Origin: Albifimbria verrucaria
Lineage: Eukaryota; Ascomycota; Sordariomycetes; Hypocreales; Stachybotryaceae
Length of the DNA: 64,000 nucleotides
Assembly (NCBI GenBank): GCA_020081605.1
Contig: JAHREC010000009.1
Span: 1,116,001-1,180,000, forward strand
Reading direction: 5' to 3'
Both the position numbers and the translations under genes were made by a program. The notes below the pieces were generated by a model. The model did not search any database. It was not told where the DNA came from and was given only the letters and a program-made list of their open reading frames with translations. Below are positions 1 through 10,555 of the stretch, in pieces (position 1 is the stretch's first letter; the number at the start of each line of letters is the position of its first letter).

Positions 1-688
1 TTTATGAATAAATCAAGTCCTAACCCTAACAGATGATTGGAACATTCTATCAATTATCACAGCACGATAATTCCTTCCACTTAGATACTTGTTTGCCTTG
101 TGGCTTGTTACACTGTCTCAAGATAACAGTAGCCGAGTAGTATCATAAAATCAAGCCAACCTGTGTGACGCTACACCGCACCCATCAGGTCACAACAAAG
201 TGACAGCATTCCATTCCTTGTTGTATTGATGCCAGGAGCATTTCCAATGTCCGTGCAAACGGTCATTTAATGATGTGAAACCAATCTAGCCAAAAGTGTC
301 TGCATCGCTCAGCACAACCCGAAGCTCTACCTATATGGTTCTCAACTGGACTGGAGAGCGTAAACTGCGTGTTTGATAGTAGAAATCCATGTTTCACGGT
401 TAGCTATTGTCACCAATGTAATCTCACCACACCTCCTTAGTCATCTCCATCGAACCCACACACTGCTCAACTGGATTCTGTATTCTTTGGTTCGGATAAA
501 CCTTCTGGCCGGAGGATCAGGTGGTGAACCCATAGGCATCAGAGCTGCAGGCACTTGGGGGCCAACATCACACCCTGACCCAGCCACGGGGCATTTTCCT
601 CGCAAACCCGAAGACATGGCTACTCCTGCTCCCTATGCAGCGGGCCCGTGACTTCCTCGGTTGGGGCCGCAACCACCAAACGGCTACC
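1..688. other. Left flank, no gene recognised
   Basis: I see no convincing coding region here. Short open frames lack family motifs and introns. It probably holds the 5' flank of the F-box gene starting at 689. A CCTAACCCTAAC-like stretch near position 20 is only about two units long. Confidence 0.5.
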
Positions 689-3600
689 ATGGGATGCAGA
701 GGTCAGAGCAGGTAAGCATCGAAAACCGATCGACACCTCGAAATCTGCTTGTCGACTACTGTGCTAAGACAATACTGTATGTTAGTACGAGCCAGTGCTG
801 CTCAACTTGTTGCTCGGTTGACGGGTGTCGGGTTAACCACGAATGGAAACAACTTGTTTGCCTGCAACGATTCAACTTTAGAATATTACGTTGCTCCACA
901 TCTATGCATCTGGCTAACCTTGAGAGATGAGAGACACTATGGATATATGTTTCACGAGGTGTGCTGGCAGTTGTTGCTTGAGCAGATTAATGAATTCTCT
1001 TCTAAGACTTTCAAAGCTCAAACTGTTGCTGGGCACTTATTCAATCTTTACCGTTCCTTACCCTGTTGGTCTTACTCTTGGGCTCGAAGATCCGGGCATG
1101 ACTTTGCAGGGATCCCACTCTCTTTTCAGGTCCTTCCTGATGCCGAATGTGCTTTCCTTTGGGCTTATCCGGTTCTTGATGATGTTGTACTGGAACAGCC
1201 TGACAGTCAGCTAGCCTTCCAAGCAGTTTGGTCACGAGTAGATATGACTGCAGAGTCAACAGCTGGAAACCAGTTCACGGACTTACCAGAGGAAGTACAA
1301 ATGGCCGTTATCCTTGAACTCGACTCTGAAGACGTCTGCAACATCCGACTCACCTGTAAGAGGTGGGCACAAATCGCACACCCCAGACATCTACCCCAAA
1401 GCTTCTGGGCTAGCCGTTTCTCAGCCGATAGAGAAATGTCATTTTACTCCATGTATGTTCCGCAAGACCCGCGAAGAAACTGGAGAGATCTCTACTTTCA
1501 ACTTCGGCAAGCCTTGCGTGATACTTCGGCCACGGGATATTTCCGCAACAGACAAAGGATCTGGCGCCGTCTTCGTCACACTACGCGGTGTTTGCTACCA
1601 TTACTTGAAGCTCAGGCTGACTCGACGAATTGGACAAAAGAAGCTGCCTGGGTTCCGCAGAACCAAGCTCAGAAGGGACAAGTAGTGACTGTTTGTCCAC
1701 TACCAGACGAGCTAAGCATTCAAGTGAAATACCCACGCAAATACTCTGGAAAGTTCAACCCACAACCAGTGTTTCTGACCAGAGATAACGAAATTTCAAT
1801 TTCAGTCGGAGAATTATCTTGTTCGTTTGTTGATATGGATGGCATCCCACATCTCTGCGGCGTTGAGGTCTGGTCCCGTGACGGGGAGTTGATATCTCGC
1901 TCTGGTGTTCGCATGCCCGGGTCGTCATCGACCATTGATCTAAATAAAAGCGCAGGTTGTACCCAGATACAATTCGCATGCTCTGAATATGGTTTTGTGG
2001 GTATGAGATTTCACCTTCAGAATGAAGACGGACAGTTGGTATCTGAGACTATTGGACGACTCAACAGTGATGTAAATGGTATCGGATTGACAACTCTGAG
2101 GCCTCAGGAAGGCTACCACCTATCGGGAATACTATTCAAGTTTGATGAAAGTCACACCTCGATCTATTGATCAATGCCTGTCTAACATCAACTAGGTTTG
2201 TCGATATGTGTCTGCACAATTACTCGAGATACGCAGCGCTGAGCACGAGCTATTGACGTTGGGTAAGATTAGCTCGAAGCCGAAGTCTATTGCCATACAA
2301 TCAAACATAATTTGGCATCCAGAAGAACCAAGTCAGCATTCTATGCATCTTCTTCCACAAGGTGCTCATGACAATATCGAAGGCGTGCGACGAAACTATG
2401 TTGTAAAGATGGACTTCGGCGGCTCTGATGGGTCACGCCTGTCTCGATTAATACGTATCGTAGCCTTGCACAACCCAAATTTCGAGTCACTCCGAGGATT
2501 CCGGTTTTACTATACCGACGGCTCTCATTTGTCCTACCCGGCAGATACCGCAGAGAAGGCTGGATTAGAACACAACTTCAGCCTCTCAACTTGCAGTCGA
2601 GCAGCCCGTCTCTATTGACGGGCCTGGTGGAGAGCGAGTTGTTACAGTTTTAGGACACAACTTCAACCCAGTCATATTTGAAGATGAAGGCTCCCGCATC
2701 CGAGGAATCAAGGTAGCAGCTTACTTTCTCTTGATATCCACCTTGCTAACCACATCAACAAGATGTATACCACTCGTGGTCGCCTCTTAGACTTCCAAAG
2801 TCACAGTTGGCGCTATGATAAACTACAATCATTTGCACCCGGGATGTCGGAGTATACAGAGTCGTTCGATGGACCAGTGCTAGTTTCTACGCCTCCACAA
2901 GGATCAACAATCAATGCAATGCTCGTTTCCGTCGAGGTAAGTGGTGCAAGCATCTTGTTATCATTTTCTCATATAGCTTATCTCTTCAGACCGCCACCGA
3001 TTCGATCCATAGTGTAGGGTGCAGTTACATTCCGAATGTCGATACAGATGTCGATCTCCAAGCAGTCGCTATGAGTTTGTCTTCTGTAAATATTGAACAT
3101 GACTTTTCACTTGATGAAAAATATTGGATCAGCTGGTCAAGAAGGCATGGAAAAACAGAAGGCATTTATTCCTCCTTCGTAGACCTTACAAATGCAAACA
3201 TCCAGCGGATCCGTGTCTCCAAAAAGATCCCTGACATATATCAGGCAATTTCATCGATTTCGGGATTGCTAATTGAATTCTGGGATTCGAAGCCTTCTGT
3301 GTATCTTGGTCAATGGTTTGAAGAAATTGCATCAGTGGAGCTGGAGCGTGGGACGAAAGTTATGGGTTGCGAGTTCTGGGAAATCCAGGACTCAAAAACA
3401 GAGCTTGTTACAGCTATAAGGATCGAACTTAATGTCGAACCATGGGCGTGGGAGTTTGAGCTTGACGGGAAAGCAGGGAAGCTTCACTACTCAATTTCGA
3501 AGAATTATTATGAAGATTTGGTGAGATTCTACCCTAAATCTCCTCGCCCCAACGACCTACTAATCCATCAATTAGCATTGTCTGTTCTGGACATACAATC

Positions 3601-4247
3601 ATCTTTTCAATGTTGTCGGAATCACGACCAAACCATCCGCTCACTCAAGCAAAACCGAACTAATGCTAGGCGATATGGCAGGCAGAGCCGTAGCGTCATC
3701 TCGCTTCCCACTGAAGCTTCTGTGGCAACTAGAAGATGAGACTTCTAACATTCTACACGCTTCGTGTATTCATGCAGTATTTGTTGAGCGCGAGCTAACA
3801 GGCTTTGTACTGGAGTATGGGAGTGCGGTACAGCGTAGTGCCGGTGTCGTAACCGGACAACGTAGCACCCATATACTGAAGGATGGAGAATTTGTAGCTC
3901 GTTTACGAACTACTACTGCGTGCTTTGATGAAATCGGGCTAGATTGCCGAATCACCTGTGTCCAGGTTCTCACCAACAAGGGGCGCCAACTCGAATTTTC
4001 TGCTCCTGAACTAGTTTCTCCGGCAGGTGTCCCTGAAATGGAAGCCTCCGATCATGGGCTTAGTAGGCAGCAGAGAAAGCCTAAACAACCGAAGCAAAAG
4101 TATCCACCTTTGCCGACGTTACCTGGTTGCCGGAGTGTGGGAATGTGGATGACCAGAGAAGGGCATCTAAAACCTCCTGACCAAATTGCTGGACTGGGAA
4201 TTATTTATGCCTATGAGCATAAAGGTGAGGAAGCACAAGCGCATTAG
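689..4247 (+). CDS. Large F-box protein of fungal type (multi-exon, three apparent base losses)
   Basis: Likely a substrate-recognition subunit of an SCF-type ubiquitin ligase. The F-box lies around 1280-1450 (FTDLPEEVQMAVILELDSED, then IRLTCKRW). A beta-rich region follows, with the IDGPGGERV motif seen in large fungal F-box proteins. Suggested exons are 689-711, 796-2139, 2196-2712, 2763-2936, 2990-3520 and 3576-4247. The last three introns (2713, 2937, 3521) have good GT...AG signals. The start at 689 sits in ACCATGG context and splices cleanly at 712/795. The frame breaks near 2197-2199 (T run), 2577-2578 (TT) and 2606-2608 (CCC); with three bases restored the exons give about 1087 residues. 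The 2140-2195 intron has a weak donor and is the least certain part. Target unknown. Confidence 0.75.
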
Positions 4248-4458
4248 AAATTGAAAAGCGTTTGAAATATCTTAATAGTCACACATGGTGAACCAGATGC
4301 ATAGTGGTGATTATTCAAGTAATAACTAAGCTCTTGGCTGCATCAAGGAGCCCCTCTCCCTCCCCAATGAACAATATATTCACTTCATACCATATGGATT
4401 CTCGGCCCATGATGTCAAACTCATCAAATCACACGATGCAAATAGTGCCTGTCTTTCG

Positions 4459-4710
4459 TCAATTGTCTCTTCCGGTTTCCTCGGTTGTCTGAATAAAATA
4501 ACATATAGTTTGACCAGTTTCACAATTTGCGCGTTCCATGCGAGAGATAATTCGAGCTCCACAGTATTCTTCACAATCTCCATCCGAAAACGAAGCACAA
4601 GGGCTTTTAGAGATGCAATCGTCGCGACTTTCCATCTTAGACCGACTGTCTTCCATGGGTATGGCCAAGACAGAAGTCAAAACTGCGAGAAAAGTGAAAT
4701 AAAACTTCAT
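4459..4710 (-). CDS. Small secreted cysteine-rich protein (83 aa)
   Basis: An 83-residue protein starting MKFYFTFLAVLTSVLA, a clear signal peptide cleaved near residue 16-18. The mature part is charged and has six cysteines spaced C-x5-C-x7-C-x3-C-x12-C-x6-C, so three disulphides are plausible. The CxxxC element recalls defensin-like folds, but the terminal CxC of that family is missing. I chose the internal Met at 4710 because it begins the signal peptide; 18 more codons are open upstream. The size and cysteine content fit small secreted proteins such as effectors or antimicrobials. No family recognised; role not known. Confidence 0.6.
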   Translation of the reverse strand: MKFYFTFLAVLTSVLAIPMEDSRSKMESRDDCISKSPCASFSDGDCEEYCGARIISRMERANCETGQTICYFIQTTEETGRDN

Positions 4711-5407
4711 TTTCGCTGCTTCGCTTATATCAGGGAAGATCTTGGTTGAAGTGCGCGCGGCCAAAGGCTGGACTTCAGAAATATTCTTTATCTTGATGTT
4801 TTCTTAGATCGTGAGGAGATTCGCCTGCAGGCTTGACATGTGCAGATGGTAGGATGTAGATGCCGGATATGACACTCAACGAGCTTCCCAGGTTGGCGAA
4901 ACGTGCCCTTTATTTTTCTAGAGTGCGGGCAATACTCAGTCCGTCTTACCCGCACTATCTCAAGAGATTCAGAAATAATATTGATTGAGCCAATTAAAAA
5001 AATCTCGCATGGCTGTTCAGCATTCTGTGTTCAGAGCCTCGCCTGAAAGTGAATATTTTGGTCCAGCCTGCCCCAGAGAATCCGGCAGCCTCAAATGAGG
5101 TGAAGGACTAGTCACAATTCCAGTGCATCGGATATTTTGCTTAGAAAATCCAACTGTTGGCCCATGTGTCCCTTGATAGTACATAAAAATGACTGCAAAC
5201 TGTTAAGAGTATACGACTACCATAGGCGACATGACGGTGATGCTACGACTGCTTGAACGTGAGTAGGATACCGGAACTAGGGTGCTAAGGCATACATATT
5301 ACTCATGGAATGACATATAAGCATGACTGCTAGAGATAGAGCATAGTTGCGGGCCACATATTCAAGGTTTTATACTATGATACGTCTTATCTATGACAAG
5401 CAACTTA
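4711..5407. other. Intergenic, nothing recognised
   Basis: About 700 bases between two minus-strand genes. It should hold the promoter of the small secreted protein and the 3' end of the beta-helix gene. I see no coding region or repeat. Confidence 0.5.
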
Positions 5408-6472
5408 TCAACAGACGTTTCTAGCGCCGTTGCCAGATAGAGTCCAGTTTGTGTTTTCACCACATGGAGACTCGCGTACAGGAGTGTTGTTCACCGTCAA
5501 AGTGATCCAGATATCACGATTGTTGGGGAACTCGCTACGGGCGGCAAGGCGAACTTCGCCACCTCCATTAACCGTACCGCTTCGAATTGAAACGTTGTAA
5601 CAGTTCTCAATGAGGATAGCGTTGTTACCATTGCTCGCAAGGTCAACGTTCTGGATGACCACAGCTCCGGATTGGGAGACGCAGAAGACACCACGGCCGC
5701 CACCACGGGAAACAACCTTGTCAATCCAGACGTTGGTGTTGTAGTTTCCATTGGGATTCTGGCCGTTGTTGTTGGCCATGCGGAAAGTCGCATAGCCAGT
5801 GCCAGCGCCGACGTTGTTGCCGTCCACAAGTCCAACCCACGCGTTCTTGGTGGCTTGAAGCAGCAGTCCAGACTCACCAACATTTCGGGCAATAACTTGG
5901 TTGATGTTGAGTCCATCAATATTCCATGTCTCAACGGCATGACTACCAGCGCCGCTAACTGAGATAACATCCATCTTGACGTTGTAGTTGGCCGGGTTAT
6001 CGCGGTCAAAGCGGATACCAAGGCCACCGCTCAAGTTCATGGTGATTCTTCCAAGATTCAAGTTTCTGGTGCCGTAAAACCGTAGGCCAAAGTACGGGTT
6101 TCCAGTCATGGTCAGGTAAGGAATGCTGACATCGTTGGTGTTGAGAGATTCGACAGCGCCGCGCCCAGATCGGTTGCCAACATTAATTGTGCCACAGCCC
6201 TCGAAAATCTTTCCGCTTCCAATAGTGATAGTGTTGGCACCAATAGAACCGGAGGCAATGACAGAGACTCGCTGGCCAGCACCAATAGAGTCTACCGCAG
6301 CTTGAATGGCAGCTCGATAGTCCGAACCAGAGTATACGGTGTTGGAACCACGGACTGCTTGGAATGAGCTGCCTGAACCGGTGACACGGGCGTCAGGCGT
6401 TCCAGCACCACACTGTGCATTGGCTGCAGATACAAGTGCAAGCACTGTCGTAAGGATGAGCGACTTGACCAT
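5408..6472 (-). CDS. Secreted right-handed parallel beta-helix protein
   Basis: An intronless 354-residue protein. Residues 1-19 (MVKSLILTTVLALVSAANA) are a signal peptide. The rest is low in charge and rich in Gly, Asn, Val and Ile, with repeating strand-turn units such as NLNLGRITMNLSGGLGI, NGNNAILIENCYNVSIRSG and GLNINQVIARNVGESGLLL. That pattern is typical of the pectin-lyase-like parallel beta-helix fold. Six cysteines are present, including one near each end. The fold is shared by pectate lyases, polygalacturonases and other polysaccharide-active enzymes, but I see no specific catalytic signature, so activity and substrate are not assigned. Unlike most genes here it needs no frame correction. 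It probably acts outside the cell. Confidence 0.8.
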   Translation of the reverse strand: MVKSLILTTVLALVSAANAQCGAGTPDARVTGSGSSFQAVRGSNTVYSGSDYRAAIQAAVDSIGAGQRVSVIASGSIGANTITIGSGKIFEGCGTINVGNRSGRGAVESLNTNDVSIPYLTMTGNPYFGLRFYGTRNLNLGRITMNLSGGLGIRFDRDNPANYNVKMDVISVSGAGSHAVETWNIDGLNINQVIARNVGESGLLLQATKNAWVGLVDGNNVGAGTGYATFRMANNNGQNPNGNYNTNVWIDKVVSRGGGRGVFCVSQSGAVVIQNVDLASNGNNAILIENCYNVSIRSGTVNGGGEVRLAARSEFPNNRDIWITLTVNNTPVRESPCGENTNWTLSGNGARNVC

Positions 6473-7306
6473 GATGGCGGCGATCTTGATCTGTTGTTTA
6501 GGACAGTGGGGAGTAAGACCTCGACCACTACTCTTTTGGCAAAGGTTGGTCGCCGGCCCCTTTTATCCTCAGGAGGAGTATCCAGCTTTCGACTTAAGAT
6601 ACTCCGTTCGGGAACATGCCTAATTTTTCGAAAGCTTCTATTAGAGGATTCTCAGGGGCATGAAACCACTCCACCGGAATAAACAATTCCGGGGCACATC
6701 ATGAAATTCATCCGTACAACCTTAACTATCAAGCTTATTAGCGCACTGTTCGGTACTTACCTTTGCTGTGGGTAATTGCACCAGGGGTCTGTTTTACCCC
6801 ACTGCCGAGAATATTGGCTGTAAGTTGTCAAGCCTCCATGTCGGAGTAAGACCTCCGCTGGCCCTTTGGGATCCTTTTGGTACGAATGCGGTATCAACTT
6901 CGCCAAACACTAGAAACTAATTTGACATGTTAAAGCTACTCTTAAACAATGTGTCATTAGATAGAAAGTGTGAGAATGTTGACAGAACCATAAAGAGGTT
7001 GAGGGCAGCTCCATGAATCGTTCATATTGGCAAGTCTCGGCCCACCAAACTAGTTTCTGCAACAGATTTAGTGCTATGCTAGCATGCAAATAAGAGATAA
7101 TATAAGTAAATTGGCTTATTTAAGAGCTTCCTGTTATGGGAACGTGGCCCAGATGACAAGATTTATCACATAATAACGTGCGAAGAATTATTGGTTTTGT
7201 ACCAGTGTCAGGCCTATGCAGCGTAGCTATTCGAAACGCTTTATAGATATCAATAGTGGCTGACTACAATGAAGTGCGACCAGGCAACCCCCAATTTTAT
7301 CAGTGT
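6473..7306. other. Intergenic, promoter of the beta-helix gene
   Basis: Holds the 5' flank of the beta-helix gene and the 3' flank of the epoxide-hydrolase-like gene. No other coding region seen. Confidence 0.45.
6561..6568 (-). promoter_or_regulatory. Possible TATA-like element (GGATAAAA)
   Basis: On the minus strand this reads GGATAAAA, about 90 bases before the start codon of the secreted beta-helix gene. Position and sequence suit a core promoter element, but this is a motif match only. Confidence 0.3.
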
Positions 7307-8236
7307 TCAAATCTTCTGAACAAAGCCCAAGACAGTCTTAACAAAGCCTTCGGGGTTCTCCTCAGCAATCCAATGCCCACTATCGGCCACTTCGGCCACT
7401 TCGTAAGTACCCTCCTCGTGGACTTCCGACATCATCTGCTCCACCGCATCTTTATGCCGACTTTGCGAGCCACTCAGCCCTAAAGCTGGGACCTTGCATT
7501 TTCCATGCCGCTTGATCCAGTTTTGACATTCCTCGCCGTCTTCGATGAAGGCTGCATAGGTTCGGAAAGCGGAGCGCAAAGCCCCGGGTTGTCTATACAT
7601 CTTCACATAGTAATCCAGGTCTGCTGGTGTAATGGCGTTGCCGTTGTAAGCCAGTTTGTTGAAAAAGTGGCTCAAATAAATCTCTTCTTTCCCGCTCACT
7701 AGAGCTTCTGGGAGATCAGGAACGCTATGGAACAGGAAGTGGAACTGTTGTTGGGCGTTCGTAGTACGGTCTTCATGATGTGCTGCGGTTCCTGGAAGAG
7801 GACATTCCCCCAGGTTACCGATGCAGTACGGTCAGAATGCTCCGCCGCAAAAGCATAAGCAATCATGCCACCAATATCATGACCAACAATATGTACCGGC
7901 GATTTGATTGAGAGATGATCTAAGAGGTGGATGATATCAGTGGCCATGACGGACTTAGTGAACCCTGTTTCTGGACGTGATGACAATCCTGCGCCTCTAT
8001 AGTCGGGGGCGATTACCCGATAACTACCCAGGTTAGGTTGCATTTTCCACTAGCAAATGTTGGCATTCTTACCCTGAAGAAGCTAAGGGCTTAACGACAT
8101 GGCGGAATTGATACGAAGTCTGAGGAAAGCCATGCAAGAGCACTATAACACCTTTCTCATCCCCTTGGGGACGTTCGTCAATGTAGGCAATACGTAGACC
8201 ACCTTCAAGAGTTGCAATCAAATATGGGCTCTCCAT
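7307..8236 (-). CDS. Epoxide hydrolase-like alpha/beta hydrolase (one apparent base loss)
   Basis: An alpha/beta hydrolase of the soluble epoxide hydrolase / haloalkane dehalogenase group, expected to open epoxides or hydrolyse related substrates. Seen: the oxyanion motif HGFPQT, the nucleophile elbow VGHDIGG with Asp as nucleophile, and a late DSGHW carrying the likely catalytic His. Exon 1 is 8236-8073. The intron at 8072-8024 has a GTAAGA donor and joins in frame to GYRVIAPDYRG. Exon 2 runs 8023-7307. The frame breaks at a C run (G on the coding strand) at 7807-7811; one more base restores WGECPLPGT and a 293-residue protein. No signal peptide is evident, so probably intracellular. Physiological substrate unknown. 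Confidence 0.8.
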
Positions 8237-9061
8237 CGCAAGGGTATCAGCATGGAATAATTTTACAGAGTAAAATCACAAAATATTTCTTGGGCACTTT
8301 GATAAAATATGGTTATAAATATGCAATGCGACAGCGATGACGCTGAATTGTGGGTAGTGGTGCCGTCATCGAAGCCTCCCTTTCTTGACATATTTGCCAT
8401 GCACATGCTGGCTGGAGTGCCGAATACTCTCGTTTCTTTTATGTTGTTTTGGTGGTTTTCTACCGCATTGCGGCTGCCGGCGGATATTTGGTTCAGGTAT
8501 GCAATATAATGCAGACGCAGTCATAATCGGAGTAGCCATCATCTCGGAAGCTGGCCATTCCAACGGATGTAGGATGAGCAGTATGATGAATCGTTGTTTC
8601 AGAAGATCAGATCAAATCAACCCCACCCCTTATTTAAAAATATTAGATTTTCTTTTTGGTTTACGGAGCCTTGTTGTTGATAACTTTCTCGTTATTCCAG
8701 CCTGAGGCAAAGCCAGCCAGCGCTTAGTCTACCTACTGGCCAGCATCCTTCAACTTCACTGTGATGCTCGGCGAAATGGATTTCGATGTCCTATTTTACT
8801 GCACTCTAAGAAAACCACATAATCTCTTGGAAAACCCTGGATTTTACAAGATGTGAGTGACTGTTACTCTACGATGCAGACAACTCCAATTTTTAACGAG
8901 CATGCATTCTCTGTTTGGCGTGCGAATGTTTCATTATTTTTGCAAGGACTCACTATTCTTTCAAAACTCATGATTTCGGAGCTGATTTAAGTCTACGACA
9001 GGTGAATTACAGTTCTATTCAGTGGCCATAATCTCTATCTCTATTTCTATTTATTCTCTGC
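8237..9061. other. Intergenic, nothing recognised
   Basis: Some open frames of 60-106 codons lie here on both strands, but none shows a motif, a plausible intron structure or a signal peptide. It probably contains the promoter of the hydrolase gene. Confidence 0.4.
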
Positions 9062-9402
9062 TCAGCCTACTATCTCTGGAGTCTTACACTCTTGGTCGCA
9101 GTGTTTAAGACAGTCCTCGCAGATAGATTCGTCTCTCTGAAATCTGCCAATACATAATTTCTTGTTCTTGCAGTCCTGCTTGCTGTTTCCATTATTCGGA
9201 TCCATGCCTAGTTTAACTAGGAGGCGGTCTGAATCCTCGTTATTGAAGTAGTCCATGCACATCGGACCATCACGATAACATCCATAAACCGCTGTTACAT
9301 GGCCAGTATAAACCTCCCTGTTCGCGTCGAGCGTGAAGTCACGCTTTTGCAATCGAAGTCCTCGCAGCGACATAGAACGACATTGAGTGTGAACTTGCAC
9401 AT
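9062..9402 (-). CDS. Cysteine-rich small protein starting MCKF (one apparent base loss)
   Basis: A short protein with twelve cysteines and no signal peptide. It begins MCKFTLNVVLCRCEDFDC and ends ICEDCLKHCDQECKTPEIVG. The two halves lie in different frames and join if one base is added to the A run of the coding strand (T run at 9345-9348), giving 113 residues. The Met at 9402 follows a TATA-like element about 160 bases upstream. Paired cysteines (CRC, CEDC) suggest metal binding or structural disulphides. Small proteins beginning MCK(F/Y/W) with many cysteines are common, poorly understood fungal hypotheticals. Function not assigned. Confidence 0.55.
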
Positions 9403-10555
9403 GGTTTTAAGTGAGTGCTGTTGTTTTCCGGCCTGTTTGCACAAAAGAATCTGGCTTAGAGAGGAATCCACTGTGATCGTGTGCGCAGAGTGCAGTGATT
9501 GCAGTGTGTGAATATGTTGGTAGACGGACCGAAAGGAAGGAGGGCGGTCTTTCCACATAAATTATATAAATCCTAACATATTGGTATGTGAATCTGTGAC
9601 TTCAAACTGTAGCTAACCTCAGGTACGTGCAGTTTCGAGTTGAGGGTAAATGTTAAGTTGTTCTTGAGGACCTTTCTTTGTGGTGTGAACAACTGAGTAT
9701 TACACGTTCGTGAATCGCGTGTTACGTAGTACGCGGAAAAAGAAAAGGAAATCATAGAATATGTACTGTAGTTCGGGAGACGTAAATTCATGGCATAGGT
9801 ATTTCCGATCATGCCGCATGAAGATATTAGGTCTATCTTGGGCGAGCCTTGGAGTGCCACGAAAACGCAACGTAACACATGAGCTACCTTGACATTTCGC
9901 TTCTTACATCAGCTGAGCTAGGTAAGCTGGCCCGATTTGTACGAATTTCGGCAAATTCCTTTTGTGAAACTTTTGTCTCGAATATCTTCTGGTGATGAAT
10001 TGATATCAGTGATTGGAATAGTGTATCTTGATCAATCGTAGCAGCCTGCAAATCTAGTTGAATGACGGGGTTTTGAGGACATAGTCTATGGATTAAATGA
10101 AAAGTTACACTCCTATCGTACTGAACAGAATTTCCAGCGATTCCTTGATCGGGCAAGTTTATTAAATGCAACAAATCTGCTCGGCGAGCCTCTCGTGGAT
10201 ACTCAAGAAATTGGTGTTATTTGTTGCAGCACTGGTGCGATCTTGTTATATTCGTCTGGGTCAATCCATAGCCATTGAGACGCTTGAAGGCATGGCATTT
10301 TTGTTATATAACATGTTGTAAGAAGTGAGAAGTGCACCAGGAGAAAAGCGTATGGCCAAGCGAGACGAAGGTGATCCTTTGACAAGATCTTATTGGCTGA
10401 TTGGATGGGCCTCAGCTGAACTTGAAGTTGGAGCTTGCGTAAAGATTATCTGCGGGGCATCCCACCTTGCCTATGCCACAATCTAGCCTGCTGTCTCGAC
10501 TCTTGAGATGTGGCCGCCCATTAAGTAGAGATGACGAAATAGCCAGATCATCAAA
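9403..10555. other. Intergenic between divergent genes
   Basis: Separates the minus-strand Cys-rich gene from the plus-strand NLR gene and should hold both promoters. Two open frames of about 100 codons at 9573-9878 and 9884-10174 (minus) have no recognisable features, and I do not call them. Confidence 0.45.
9562..9568 (-). promoter_or_regulatory. Possible TATA box (TATATAA) of the Cys-rich gene
   Basis: The minus strand reads TATATAA within TTTATATAATTTATG, about 160 bases before the MCKF start codon. It is a clean TATA match, but function is inferred only. Confidence 0.4.

Noticed and set aside
20..33. Telomere-like CCTAACCCTAAC at the left edge
   Set aside because: Only about two units, not an array, and ordinary sequence follows.
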